From assembly GCF_001659605.2 (NCBI RefSeq), contig NC_035166.2, positions 18,183,279 to 18,247,278 on the forward strand: DNA of 64,000 nucleotides, given 5' to 3'. This document shows positions 35,055 through 45,673 of this stretch, piece by piece; position 1 is the first letter of the stretch, and each line of letters begins with the position of its first letter. A program made the position numbers and the translations under genes. The DNA is from Manihot esculenta (taxonomy: Eukaryota > Streptophyta > Magnoliopsida > Malpighiales > Euphorbiaceae). The notes below the pieces were generated by a model. That model was not told the origin of the DNA. It was given only the letters and a program-made list of their open reading frames with translations, and did not search any database.

Positions 35055-36799
35055 ATGACTGCTGAGGAAACCCCGGTGGTGGCTGAGGTTGTCATTCCTC
35101 AAGAACAGCCCAAAAAAGTTGTTGAAGAGAGCGAAAATGATGTTCAGGAGGATTGGCAAGTGAAGGAAGTGCAAGACTACGATGATTCCAAGCCTAAAAC
35201 TGTTCAGAAGAGCTCTTCATACAAGGAAGAAAGCAACTTTCTTTCTGATCTTAAGGAGTTTGAGAAAAAGGCCCTGAATGAGTTCAAATCAAAACTCGAA
35301 GAAGCTATTCTTGGAAACAATCTGTTCAAGAAAAAGGAGCTAAAGAAGAAACAGAAGGAAAGTGAAGAGAAAGAGAAATCAGAGAATAAAGAAGAAACAG
35401 AGAAGGAAACAGAACCTGAAAATGGTGAAGAAAGCGAGAAACAAGCGCAGGAAGAAGCCGAAATGAATGAGCAGAAGGCTGTGGAAGAAAATGGCGAAGA
35501 AATCGACAAAGATGTCTCCATTTGGGGAACCCCACTTTTGCCCAGCAAAGGAGCAGAGGGCACTGATGTGATCCTCCTGAAGTTCTTGAGAGCTAGAGAG
35601 TTCAAAGTCAATGAAGCCTTCGAGATGCTAAAGAAGACCCTTCAATGGAGGAAGGAATCCAACATTGATTCAATCTCGGATGAAGATTTACAAGTTGATC
35701 TAAGCTCAGCCTTCCACATGAATGGCATAGATCGTGAAGGTCACCCTGTGTGCTACAACATTTATGGGGTGTTCGGAAACGAAGAGCTTTACACCAAGGC
35801 ATTTGGAACTGAGGAGAATCGCAAACAGTTCTTGAGATGGAGATTCCAGCTGATGGAAAAGGGTATTAGGAAGCTTGATTTGAAGCCTGGTGGTGTCACA
35901 TCTTTGCTTCAAATCAGTGATCTCAAGAATTCTCCTTCTCCATTAAAGAAGGACCTCAGAGTCGCCATGAAGCAAGCTGTTGGGATTTTGCAGGACAATT
36001 ATCCTGAATTAGTTGCCAGAAATGTGAGTTTCTTCTGCATGTTCAGTTTCTTCTTCATATGAAAATTAATGATTCTTCTTCTGATAATTTTATTGCAGAT
36101 ATTTATAAATGTTCCATTCTGGTATTATGCTTTGAATTCCCTTTTATCTCCTTTCCTAACCCAAAGAAGCAAGAGCAAATTTGTTGTTGCACGACCTGCA
36201 AAGGTCACAGAGACCTTGCTCAAGTAAGTAGTTGTCTTCTTCTTTTTTATACTTAGTTGATCTTTCTGATTAAATTTCTAACAAACTGAATTCAATTGGT
36301 GAAAGCAGATACATCCCAGCAGAAGAAATCCCTGTCCAGTATGGTGGATTCAAGAGGGAGAATGATTTTGAGTTCTCAACTGAAGATGGTAAAGTTTCTG
36401 AACTTGTCATCAAAGCAGGATCATCTGAAACCATTGAGATCCCTGCAGAAGAGGTACTAACTAACATCAATCCTTTATAAGAGAATGAAAAAGAAAAATC
36501 CTTTTGACGAAAATTTGAAGCCAATTGCTGTTTGATGACAGGTTGGAGCTATGCTGCTATGGGATGTGATTGTTTTGGGTTGGGAAGTAAATTACAAGGA
36601 AGAATTTGTACCAAGTGAAGATGGTTCTTACAGCATCATAATTTCAAAGGGAAAGAAAATGAGTTATTCCGAAGGGCCGATTCGAAACAGTTTCAAGAAT
36701 AATCAACTTGGAAAAGTTGTCCTGACCTTAGTAAACAGCTCCGGCAAGAGAAAAATGGTTTTGTATCGCTATAAGATCAAGAAGAGTGATTCTTTCTAA
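35055..36799 (+). CDS. PATL4: Patellin, PATL4-like (CRAL-TRIO/SEC14 plus GOLD), 4 coding exons
   Basis: join(35055..36023,36099..36223,36309..36453,36542..36799), 498 residues. All junctions are GT-AG and keep frame (AAT|GTGAGT, TTGCAG|ATATTT, CTCAA|GTAAGT, AAGCAG|ATACATC, GAAGAG|GTACTA, GACAG|GTTGGA). The order is an acidic lysine/glutamate-rich coiled N-terminus (residues about 1-150), a CRAL-TRIO N-lobe (WGTPLLPSKGAEGTDVILLK, FLRAREFKVNEAFEMLKKTL), the SEC14 lipid-binding domain (GHPVCYNIYG, LQDNYPEL, IFINVPFWYYAL, KFVVARPAKVTETLLKYIP), and a C-terminal GOLD domain (LGWEVNYKEEFVPSEDGSY, GPIRNSFKNNQ, KVVLTLVN). Patellins bind phosphoinositides and act at the plasma membrane and cell plate in membrane traffic. 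The N-terminal charged region and GOLD tail resemble Arabidopsis PATL4 most closely. Confidence 0.93.
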
Positions 36800-36944
36800 A
36801 AACATCCCTATATATATTATATTCATTGTTTCATTGCTTATTACATTCTTTTTATGGCGGAGAAACATCATTTTTTTCCCTCTGCAGGGATGACTATGTT
36901 CCTCTGCTTAAGTTTTATGGATTTCTTTGTTAAATATATACCAG

Positions 36945-36951
36945 CAATAAA
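36945..36951 (+). terminator. Likely poly(A) signal of the patellin gene
   Basis: AATAAAA lies about 150 bp after the stop in a T-rich 3' UTR. It has the expected plant near-upstream-element type and distance. Confidence 0.45.
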
Positions 36952-36959
36952 ATTAAAGA

Positions 36960-37880
36960 TTGTTTTGAGTTAATTCTATATATAGTTTACTATTTCTGCA
37001 TATTGTTGCTTTGAATGGAAGATATAATGCATGTTTATTTATTAAAGTTGAAATGTCTAATATATAAAAATATTAAAATACAGATATACTAGCATATATC
37101 TCTAAGAATAAAATTCAACTTTTTCATTTTAAATAAAAGAATTATTAAAAAAAATCAATGGAATTAATATTTTTAGTAAATTTTTTTATTTTAAATGAAG
37201 GTAATTTTCTGAAAAGTGTTTGGTTTTCTACTTAAGTTTTTAACGGTAGAATTGAGAAATAATATTGGGATAAATTAGTGTAAAATATTAATTAGCTAAA
37301 GGTCGTGTCTAATACCTGAAATTTCCTTTAAATTGTTTATTTAGGGGATGTCGCAAAAGCCAAGTTGTTCCTAAGGATTTTTAGGGGAGTGACTAGTTGA
37401 TCGGTTTGATATAATTATTATTTTACCATTGAAATAAAATAAGTAGTCTGTGTATGAATTTTCATGTTTGGTTCTTATTTTTTGTGATCGAATACTGTAT
37501 ATTGATTTTGTTGTTCGCTTATATAACCTTAATTAATCAGGGTATTTAAGTTCGGGTGATTCTTAAGGTTGATTTGACTTGAAAGCATTCAATCAAAGTA
37601 CGAGCCCGTGACACTAGTGCCGGCATATAATAGAGTTAGTTCAAAATGAAGAAAATATGAGACTTCAAACTTAATATTTAATAAATTATTATTAACATTC
37701 TGTGTATGACTCTCTCGCTCATAAAAAATAAATCTCATCATTTATAATTTAAGAAAAATTTAAATTTTTTCTTAATGAAATTTAAGACATTCATTTGCCA
37801 AGCTCTCAATTGTGTCTTTGTTTTGAATAAGAAAGAAATGTAAAATATTTTTGGTGGGTTTGATGTTGTGGTAGAAATAC
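36960..37880. other. AT-rich spacer
   Basis: Downstream of the patellin gene. No coding or repeat structure was recognised up to the second MITE copy. Confidence 0.5.
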
Positions 37881-38332
37881 GTATTATTCGATTTAAATTG
37901 AAAAAATTGATAAGTGAATTAATTTAAAAATTCAGTTTGATTTTTTATTTATTTCGATTCGATTTGATTTTTAATTTAAAAAATTTTAGTTATTTTAATT
38001 CGATTTGATTTTAATCAGAAAAAAATTAAAAAAATTAAACCAAACCGATTAGTGATAATAATATATTATTTTCAATAATATAAAGAGATTAAATCATATT
38101 AAGTTAAAATATTTCAATTAAATTTTAAAATATTATAAATAAAGTGTAAAAAATAAAAAATTATTAAAAATTCAAACTAATCAAATCGAACTGAATTGAA
38201 TAAAATCAGATCGATTCGGTTTAATTTAATTTCTGACCAAAATTAATTCAATTTGATTTTTATAAATATTAAAATTTTAAATTTTAATTTATTCAATTCG
38301 ATTTAAAATTAAACGTAACCTTCTGAATATTC
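37881..38332. mobile_element. MITE-like foldback element, copy 2
   Basis: It aligns with the element at 16282..16735 in the same orientation, including AATTTAAAAATTCAGTTTG, ATTATTTTCAATAATATA and AAATAAAGTGTAAAAAATAA. Many C/G positions of copy 1 are T/A here (TTCGATTCGATT for TTCGGTTCGGTT), so it is more decayed. Ends are approximate. Confidence 0.65.
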
Positions 38333-39640
38333 ACTTTTAATTACCGGTAAAACCACCATCTTATACAGGCTCAAAGGAAGCCGAGAGGTCACCTAAAAGC
38401 AAAGAAACCGCTAAAATTATTAATTTTAGCTTGAATAAAAAGTTGTAGATTTATTTGGATGGAATCATTGATTTGAGTTTATTTCAACTTTTTTTTCTCA
38501 TTTTAAATATTGAGTTTCGAAACTTATAACCAGGACACTTTTGCCTTTTAAAAAAAAAAAAAATTCTTTAACATAAATTTTTAGATAAGCATTAGTTTGT
38601 TTTAAAAAAATAATTTGTATTGAAAATAGTTTATATTTAAAATATTTGACAATAAAATAATTTATTTTTTATTCTTGCATATTATGTAGAAAATTAAAAA
38701 TATTAGTAAATTTATAAGATTCTCAAAATATAAAAATAAATTTATTTTTTTTAAAAAAATTATTTTCCTTAAATATGATTTATTTTTTATTAAAAAAATA
38801 TTTTTTCTTGATCAAATTTTTAAGTACCAAAATATTTTTCGTAAAAATATAACCTAAATATTATTTTAGAAAATAAGTTTTAAATTTGCCCCTCAACTTT
38901 CAACCAAGTCCAAATAACCCCAACTTATTTTTTTTTTACTAAAAAATCCTTAATTAAACTTTATATATATTTGAGTTTACGTGGATTACAACTTAACTAA
39001 ATAATTTTTTTTTAATAAAATGTCAATTTTCTGTGATTTTGAAATAATAATAATAATATTTACTATTATTAAATAAAATTATAAAAATAAGAATACAAAT
39101 TTAAGAATGAACATCAACCCAGAAATTCAATAGTCAATCCAGATTTCAAACTCACTCATAACCAAAAACAAAAATTTAATCCAAAATATAAAAACCCCAA
39201 ACTCAAAATTCGGATCCTAAACAACATATTAACCTTTATCTCTCACAAAATCAAGAACACTAATCCTAACCATAATCAAATAAAAGCTCAACCCATCTTT
39301 TATTTGCTGTTATCCACATAAATCCCTTAGAATCTTGATCCATGAAATCAATATAAGAGAAATAAGAAAAAAAATAAAAGAAAAGAAATATTTCCCATTC
39401 TCTCAAATTTTATGTCTAATTTTTTTGTGCGAGGATTTAGCCCTCTTGCCATTGTAGCTCGTTGTCTTTTCGAGGAGGGAAAGACTAATTTTTTTTCCTC
39501 TTAGTTTGTATATAGTTTTTCTTTTATTGTGTTTAGGGTCTATTTGAAAGAGTTTTTATTGATCAACCTTCGGTGATTATTTTCATTGTAGTTGTTATTT
39601 TTATTGTGATTGTTGTCTTTTCTTTGTGCTTTAGGTTTTC
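38333..39640. other. AT-rich spacer left of Copia 2
   Basis: No gene is supported. The left end of the Copia 2 LTR lies near the right edge, but I could not fix its TG start. Confidence 0.4.
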
Positions 39641-40203
39641 TTTTATAGGACAGCGGGGAGAAGTTTGTAGAGAATTAGGTTTGTAAAAGTTGGACTTATA
39701 AATATCCTTTTTATCCTTATTTTTCTTTGTAAGTTTCTTTAAATTGATTGGACAACATTGTAATTTTCTTTTGCTCCAGCTATATAAGGAGGAGCTTTTG
39801 TCCGTTGTATAGAATCTTTTAATTCACTTTTCTATTTTTTTTTCTCTCAGCTCACTTTCCTTTTCTTTTCATGGTATCAGAGCAGGTTAGGGTTTCACCC
39901 TATTTGCGATTCTTTTCGAATCTCTTCTCTCTCTGCCTGCGGATATAGATGAAATCGAAAAGATCGATGGTTGAATGTAGTGACAGTAGCAAAAGCGAGA
40001 TGACCATTACGATGAGCGAAAAAACTAAATCAAAACTCATGTAATCAGAGATCCTCTTATGCTACACTCCTCAGACCATCCAAGTATGTCTCTACTGCTT
40101 ACAGGCACTAACTTTAGATCTTGGCTTAGGGCAATAAGAATTGCTTTAGGAGTCAAACAGAAGTTAAGGTTCATCGAAGGAATCATTGCAGTGCCTAGTA
40201 AGG
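39640..40203 (+). mobile_element. Copia element 2, 5' LTR end, PBS and gag start
   Basis: TGGTATCAGAGC at 39872-39883 marks the primer-binding site after a pyrimidine-rich LTR end. A TATATAAGGAGG lies near 39780. The left LTR limit is a guess from the 230-bp LTR of Copia 1. The gag start includes LTGTNFRSWLRAIRIALGVK, homologous to Copia 1 gag. The element is interrupted at 40203 by G2 and resumes at 60041. The start of the gag frame carries an early stop. Confidence 0.7.
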
Positions 40204-42531
40204 TGTAATACCCGACTAGACTCCAGTATCGGAATTCCTACCGTCCAGTGGAATCTCGGATGTCGGAAGCCTCTAGAAGGGTAAAACCATGTTTTCATAA
40301 AATGTTTTAATGTATTTTATGGTTTTAAGTAAGAAAGGAAATTGAGTTTTGAATGAAGAGACCAAGGAGGCATTTCCAGGTTCGGCCGCCGAACCTCAAG
40401 TTCGGCCGCCGAACATTGGATAGTTTAGGGGGGGCAAGTTAGGCTTTCGAAAGTTTCAAAGGTTCGGCCGCCGAATCTCAGGTTCGGCCGCTGAATCTCA
40501 TGTTCGGCCGCCGAACTTGTATGAGTTTTGGAGGCACTTTAGGCTGCCGAAAGGTGGTCTGGCAGCCCCTATAAAAGGGCTCCATGGCCGAAACGGGCGA
40601 GTTTTCTCCCCATTTTCGGCCACGGTGAGTCCCTGCTCTCCCATGGTTCGTTTTTGATGTTTTTCCTCCGATCTTTAGAGTTTTAACGAGTTTTATCTTG
40701 ATTTGAAAATATTTGAGCAAAAGAGCAAGTTTTGGAGCTTGGAGACTAAAGAGTTGAGATCTCCCCCATCTCCAAGTTAGGATCGTTTCTCCTCTAGATC
40801 TTCAAGAGGTAAGCTTCGATCCTGCCATTCTAGTATGTTTTAAACAAGTTTTATGAGTTTTGTGGGGTAGAAATACATGTTTAGGTTATTGTTGAAGTTT
40901 ATGGGTTTATGTTATGTTTATGAGCAATGTGGGTTGTTTGATGTGTTTTGGTTGGGGTTTAAGTTAGTTTGAGACCCTATATGCTTGTTGGCTTGAGTTT
41001 GCTTGTTGTAGAATAGGTAAATGCATGTGTGAATGAGTTGGGAGGCTTTTGTGCATGTTGGAGCTGAGTTTCTGCCCTTTGGGAGAACTCAGGTTCGGCA
41101 GCCGAAGGGACTTTTGGCCGCCGAACCTGCCTGTGGAGGCCAACTTTTGGCTGCCAAACCCTGCCCCCGAAAGTGAACTTTCGGCTCTGGAAGGGAGTTT
41201 CGGCCGCCGAAGGTGCCGCCGAACATGCATGAGTTTCGTCTCTGGAGGGAACCTTCGGCCACCGAAAGTGCCGCTGAAGGTGCATGACTTTCGGCTCTAG
41301 AGGGACTTTCGGCCGCCGAACCTGCCGCCGAAAGTGCCCTGTTCAGCCTTCCTTTGCATGATTTATGTGATTGTTTTAAGATGTTTTAGGGGGGGTTTTG
41401 GGAGTATTTTAAAGTCATGTTTATGGATGTTTGGTCCCTCATTTGAGTCCACCTATATAGGTTCGGACCCGAGGAACCGAGGACCTCAGCAGTGAGATAG
41501 CTGCTTCAGAGTCAGTAGAGCTTCAGCCAGAGGTGAGTGGAATAACTCTTCACGTTTCAAAACAAATAAATAAATTTTGAGCATGATACATGCATCACGT
41601 ATGCCATGAGATATACTAGGTTGTTTGCATTAGAATTCACGAATATGTTGCATTGCATAACTTGATGATGATGTGGATGGATGTTGAATGATCCTTTAGT
41701 CCTCGTATGTTATGGTATGATGATGATATGGTATGGATAGCCAGTGAGGCCCATTCTACGCCCCTGGCACTATGTTAAGAGAAAGACCAGTAAGGCCCAT
41801 TCTACGCCCCTGGCACTATGGAATGTTATGTTATGTTAAGAGAAAGACCAGTGAGGCCCATTCTACGCCCCTGGCATGATTGGACTATGTAGAGGACTAT
41901 TGGTGACAAGTCCATCCTTGATGTGATTTGTTTGTGATGTGTTGTATTTCATGAAAGCATGAAATTTAAATTGAATGTTTAATTATTCTGCTCACTGGGC
42001 TTTATAGCTCACCCCTCTCCCTTAACCCCCAGATTTGCAGGTACAGGATAGACCAGAAGGTCAGCAGGAGTAGAGTCGTGTTTTATGTAATAGTTAGCAG
42101 TGGATATGAATATGATGTAATGTAAAAGTATAGTATAGAAATGTAATGTAATGATGCTTATGGAAGTTTAGAGTTGTGCTTGACCATAGTATGTTGTTAA
42201 TCCCTCTCTAGTACATGATCTTAAATGTTTAATGATGATTATTGTGAACCAAGCTTAATGTATGTTATGTTACCCCATTGGAGTATTTGATGAGGACTCC
42301 GGTGAGAGGTTTTATGTTATGATTTGTGCATGCACAGGTTAAGAATGAATGAATGAATGAATGAATGAATGAATGATTAAATGAGAAAGTTTTAAATTTT
42401 TAGGTAATTGTTGATCATGTATGGGATTAAACAGGTATACAGGATGAATGTTTGGCTTGCTACGGGTTCCGGCGGCCTTAAGCCGATCTGGATCCTAGCG
42501 CCGGTAGCAGTCCAATTTTCGGGTCGTTAGA
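40204..42531 (+). repeat. 5' LTR of G2
   Basis: 2328 bp. TATAAAAGG at 40570. Five TTCGGCCG(C/T)(C/T)GAA motifs upstream of it (40381, 40401, 40463, 40483, 40503) and a second cluster at 41095-41335. Donor-like GTGAGT at 40625, GTAAGC at 40809 and GTGAGT at 41533. Acceptor-like AGATTTGCAG ending at 42040. A unit with CCAGT(G/A)AGGCCCATTCTACG repeated three times (41741, 41787, 41848). (GAAT)n at 42343-42376. Confidence 0.9.
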
Positions 42532-42534
42532 GAT

Positions 42535-42546
42535 TGGTATCAGAGC
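42535..42546 (+). other. Primer-binding site of G2
   Basis: TGGTATCAGAGC, three bases after the LTR, complementary to initiator tRNA-Met. Confidence 0.9.
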
Positions 42547-42797
42547 CCTAGGTTCATATGGTCAGACCTAGAAAGTGTCGGGCTCATAGATGTTCTAGAA
42601 GGTCAAGCACAATAGGAAAATCATGTCCACTAGGATAGGATGTAGAGTCCTGTCTTGAATAATGATGTGAAATGCCATGATTATATGCATGTGCATTAAT
42701 GATATGCTATGTATGTGATGTATGTGATTCATGTGTTTGTACATGAACCATTTGATGCTAATGTTTATGTGATGTGTGCTGTTTTTCAGTAAACAGG

Positions 42798-45673
42798 ATG
42801 AGAGGAACTTATCGATCTGCACGATTGACTGGAGTACCACTGGAGGATGAGGGCATGAGTGCCCGTCTCCCTGCATTTCCAAGGGCAATGTCTAGCAGGT
42901 CTAGAAGGGAAAGAGCAGTGAGAGACCCTAGAAGGTCTTTGGATATGAGCAGAAGCAGGTCAGTAAGGGGAACAGTGCAAGGAGGAATGTCAGAGGATGT
43001 GGGGGATGATATGGATGTGGATTAGAGGAGGGATGGCAGTCTTGGAGTGAGTATGTCGGAGGAGGGTATGGGAGAGTCCCAAGGAGGCACTCAGGTCTCG
43101 GGATTTGTTCAGCCACCCCAGTACCCACCCTTTTCTCAGAATCCCGAGTATTCGATGGGAGGTACATCGGATTACCCCAGCTTTAATCCTTACCCTTCTC
43201 ATATGCCATACCCACCTTTCTACCCGCCATACCCACAGTACCCTATGTACCCACCCCCATCATTCTATCTCGGTATAGCAAACCCTACCCCAGGGGATGT
43301 TGCACCTCCTCTACCACTAGCAGCACCTACTGTCCCAGAAATCCAAATGCCTAAACCTAGCTCATCTGGAGGGAGCAAGGTCAAGATGACCGACTACATG
43401 AAGCTGGGTGCTCCCCAGTTTGAAACCGGTGATGACTCGTTTGTGTATCTTGAAAGGGTCAGAACTATTACAGATGAGATAGGAGCTGATGATAGTAGAG
43501 CCATTCAGATGGCAAGGTTCACACTAAAATGCAAGAAGGCCCGAGAGTGGTTTAAAAACTATGTGAACCCGAGGTTGGACAGCCTATCATGGGAGGAGTT
43601 TGCAAATGAGTTTGCAGGATGGGCTTTCCCTGACAGTTCAAGGGAGTTGAAGATGATTGAATTTGAGCAGTTGAGGCAGTCAGATGAGATGAGTGTGGAT
43701 GAGTATACAGACAGATTCTTGGAGCTGTTGCCGTTTGCTGGGCAGAATCTGGACACAGATCAGAAGAAGTCAAGGAGGTATATCATGAGGCTCCATTCTA
43801 GGTATTCCTCATTGATTCAGTCAGCAGAGAGGGAGAGTTTCCATGCTATAGTGGATATGGCTCGGAGGATGGAGGCTAGTGCAATAATCGAGGGAAAAGT
43901 TAAACAGTCAGTGGCACAGCCTTCTGGTTCCAAGACCCCTGGTGGGGGCAAGTTAGACCCTTCTTCTCTGAGTTCAGCTAGTAAGAGGTGGAGCAGTACC
44001 ACCAAGAAGTCAAAGAAGAACAAGTTCTGGAGCAAGATCAAGTCAGGTCTGGGATTAGGAAGTGGCTCGAGCTCAGGTGCAGATAATGCAGTATGTAGGA
44101 AGTGTGGGAAGCCGCACAAGGGTGTATGTCTGGTTGGGACAACAGCCTGCTTCAGGTGTGGGCAGGAGGAACACATGGCTCGGGAGTGTCCTAGAGCAGC
44201 TTTTATGGCACCGTCTCAGCAGACAGTCTCTGGTAGTGTGGCTCAACCAGTAGCTCCAGCCGCGACTCAGGCCAGTGGCAGAGGCAGAGAGAGAGGGGCA
44301 GCCTCTTCTTCAGCGGGTTTCAGAGGTGAAGGTCCATCAGCCCCAGCACGGATCTTCACAATGACATAGCAGGAGGCAAATGCATCGAACACCGTGGTGG
44401 CAGGTAATCTCATCATTGGTTGCTCAGATGTTTATGCCTTAATGGACCCTGGTGCATCTCATTCTTTCATTGCTCTGAGGGCCGTCGAGAGGTTAGGATT
44501 GATGGTCTCTGGGTTAGAGTGTCCCCTATGGGTCAGTGGACCCAAGTGTGACCCGTCAGTGGCAGAGTCAGTCTGCCAGTATAGTCCAGTTTTTGTTGAG
44601 AGAAGATGCCTTTCAGCCGACCTTGTGGTTCTAGATTTGACAGATTTTGACGTCATTCTAAGGATGGATTGGCTATCTACCCATGGTGCTACCTTGGACT
44701 GTAGAGACAAGGTAGTCAAGTTCAGATGTCAGGATGGGTCAGAGGTTGTCTTCAGAGGAGACAGGGGGAGTGCACCTAGAGGTTTGATATCAGCCCTTCA
44801 GGCTCGTAGGCTACTCAGGAGGGGTTGTCAGGGTTTTCTAGCTCATGTGAGAGAGCTGGATAGTCATGTTAGAGAGCCCGCCTCAATGCCCGTGGTCAGT
44901 GAGTTCTTAGACGTTTTTCCAGACGAGCTGCCAGGTTTACCGCCTGCTAGGGAGATAGAGTTCGAAATTGAGTTGATGCCTGGAACTAGACCGATCTCTA
45001 TCCCTCCCTACAGGATGGCACCAGCAGAATTGAAGGAGCTTAAGGAGCAGTTGCAAGAGTTGGTAGATAGAGGCTTCATCCGACCGAGTACCTCACCTTG
45101 GGGTGCTCCAGTGTTGTTTATGAAAAAGAAGGATGGATCCCTCAGACTTTGTATCGACTACAGGCAGTTGAGCAAGGTCACTACCAAGAATAAGTACCCA
45201 TTGCCAAGAATCGACGATCTATTCGACCAGCTAGCAGGAGCAGGTTGTTTCTTTAAGATAGATCTGAGATCGGGGTACCATTAGCTGAAGATAAGAGAAG
45301 AGGATGTGCCGAAGACCGCATTCAGGACCAGATATGGGCATTATGAGTTCCTTGTGATGCCATTCGGGTTAACCAATGCCCCTGCAGCATTCATGGATCT
45401 CATGAACAGAGTGTTTAGCCAGTACCTGGATCACTTTGTTATTGTCTTCATAGATGATATCTTAGTGTATTCCAGGAATGCAGAGGAGCATGCCCATCAT
45501 CTGAGGTTAGTCCTGCAGACCTTGAGAGAGCATGGCTTGTATGCCAAGTTCTCCAAATGTGAGTTCTGGCTGAGGAGCATTTCGTTCTTGGGGCATGTTG
45601 TGTCAGAAAATGGAATCGAGGTAGACCCCAAGAAAGTGGAAGCTGTAGCTAACTGGCCTAGACCCACTACAGT
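42798..45673 (+). pseudogene. G2 Gag-Pol, part before the G3 insertion
   Basis: The ATG at 42798 opens MRGTYRSARLTGVP. Gag core, zinc motifs (CRKCGKPHKGVC, CFRCGQEEHMAREC), protease ([12 protein letters not shown]) and RT ([31 protein letters not shown]) follow in one unbroken frame. Three in-frame stops interrupt it: TAG at 43023, 44367 and 45282. G3 has CAG (Gln) at each of these. No frameshift was found up to the insertion. The part ends at the TSD ACAGT inside the PTTVTEI region after RT. Confidence 0.9.

Noticed and set aside
35204..35611. Antisense serine/phenylalanine-rich frame across the patellin N-terminus
   Set aside because: It mirrors the lysine/glutamate-rich coding strand of the patellin exon and has no family similarity.
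40381..40515. Regularly spaced short palindromic repeats, superficially CRISPR-like
   Set aside because: Spacers are 7 bp and similar, the context is a plant LTR, and no cas gene is present.
42343..42376. (GAAT)n microsatellite as a separate mobile feature
   Set aside because: It is a simple repeat belonging to the G2 LTR and is also present, with one changed unit, in the partner LTR near 59840-59880.
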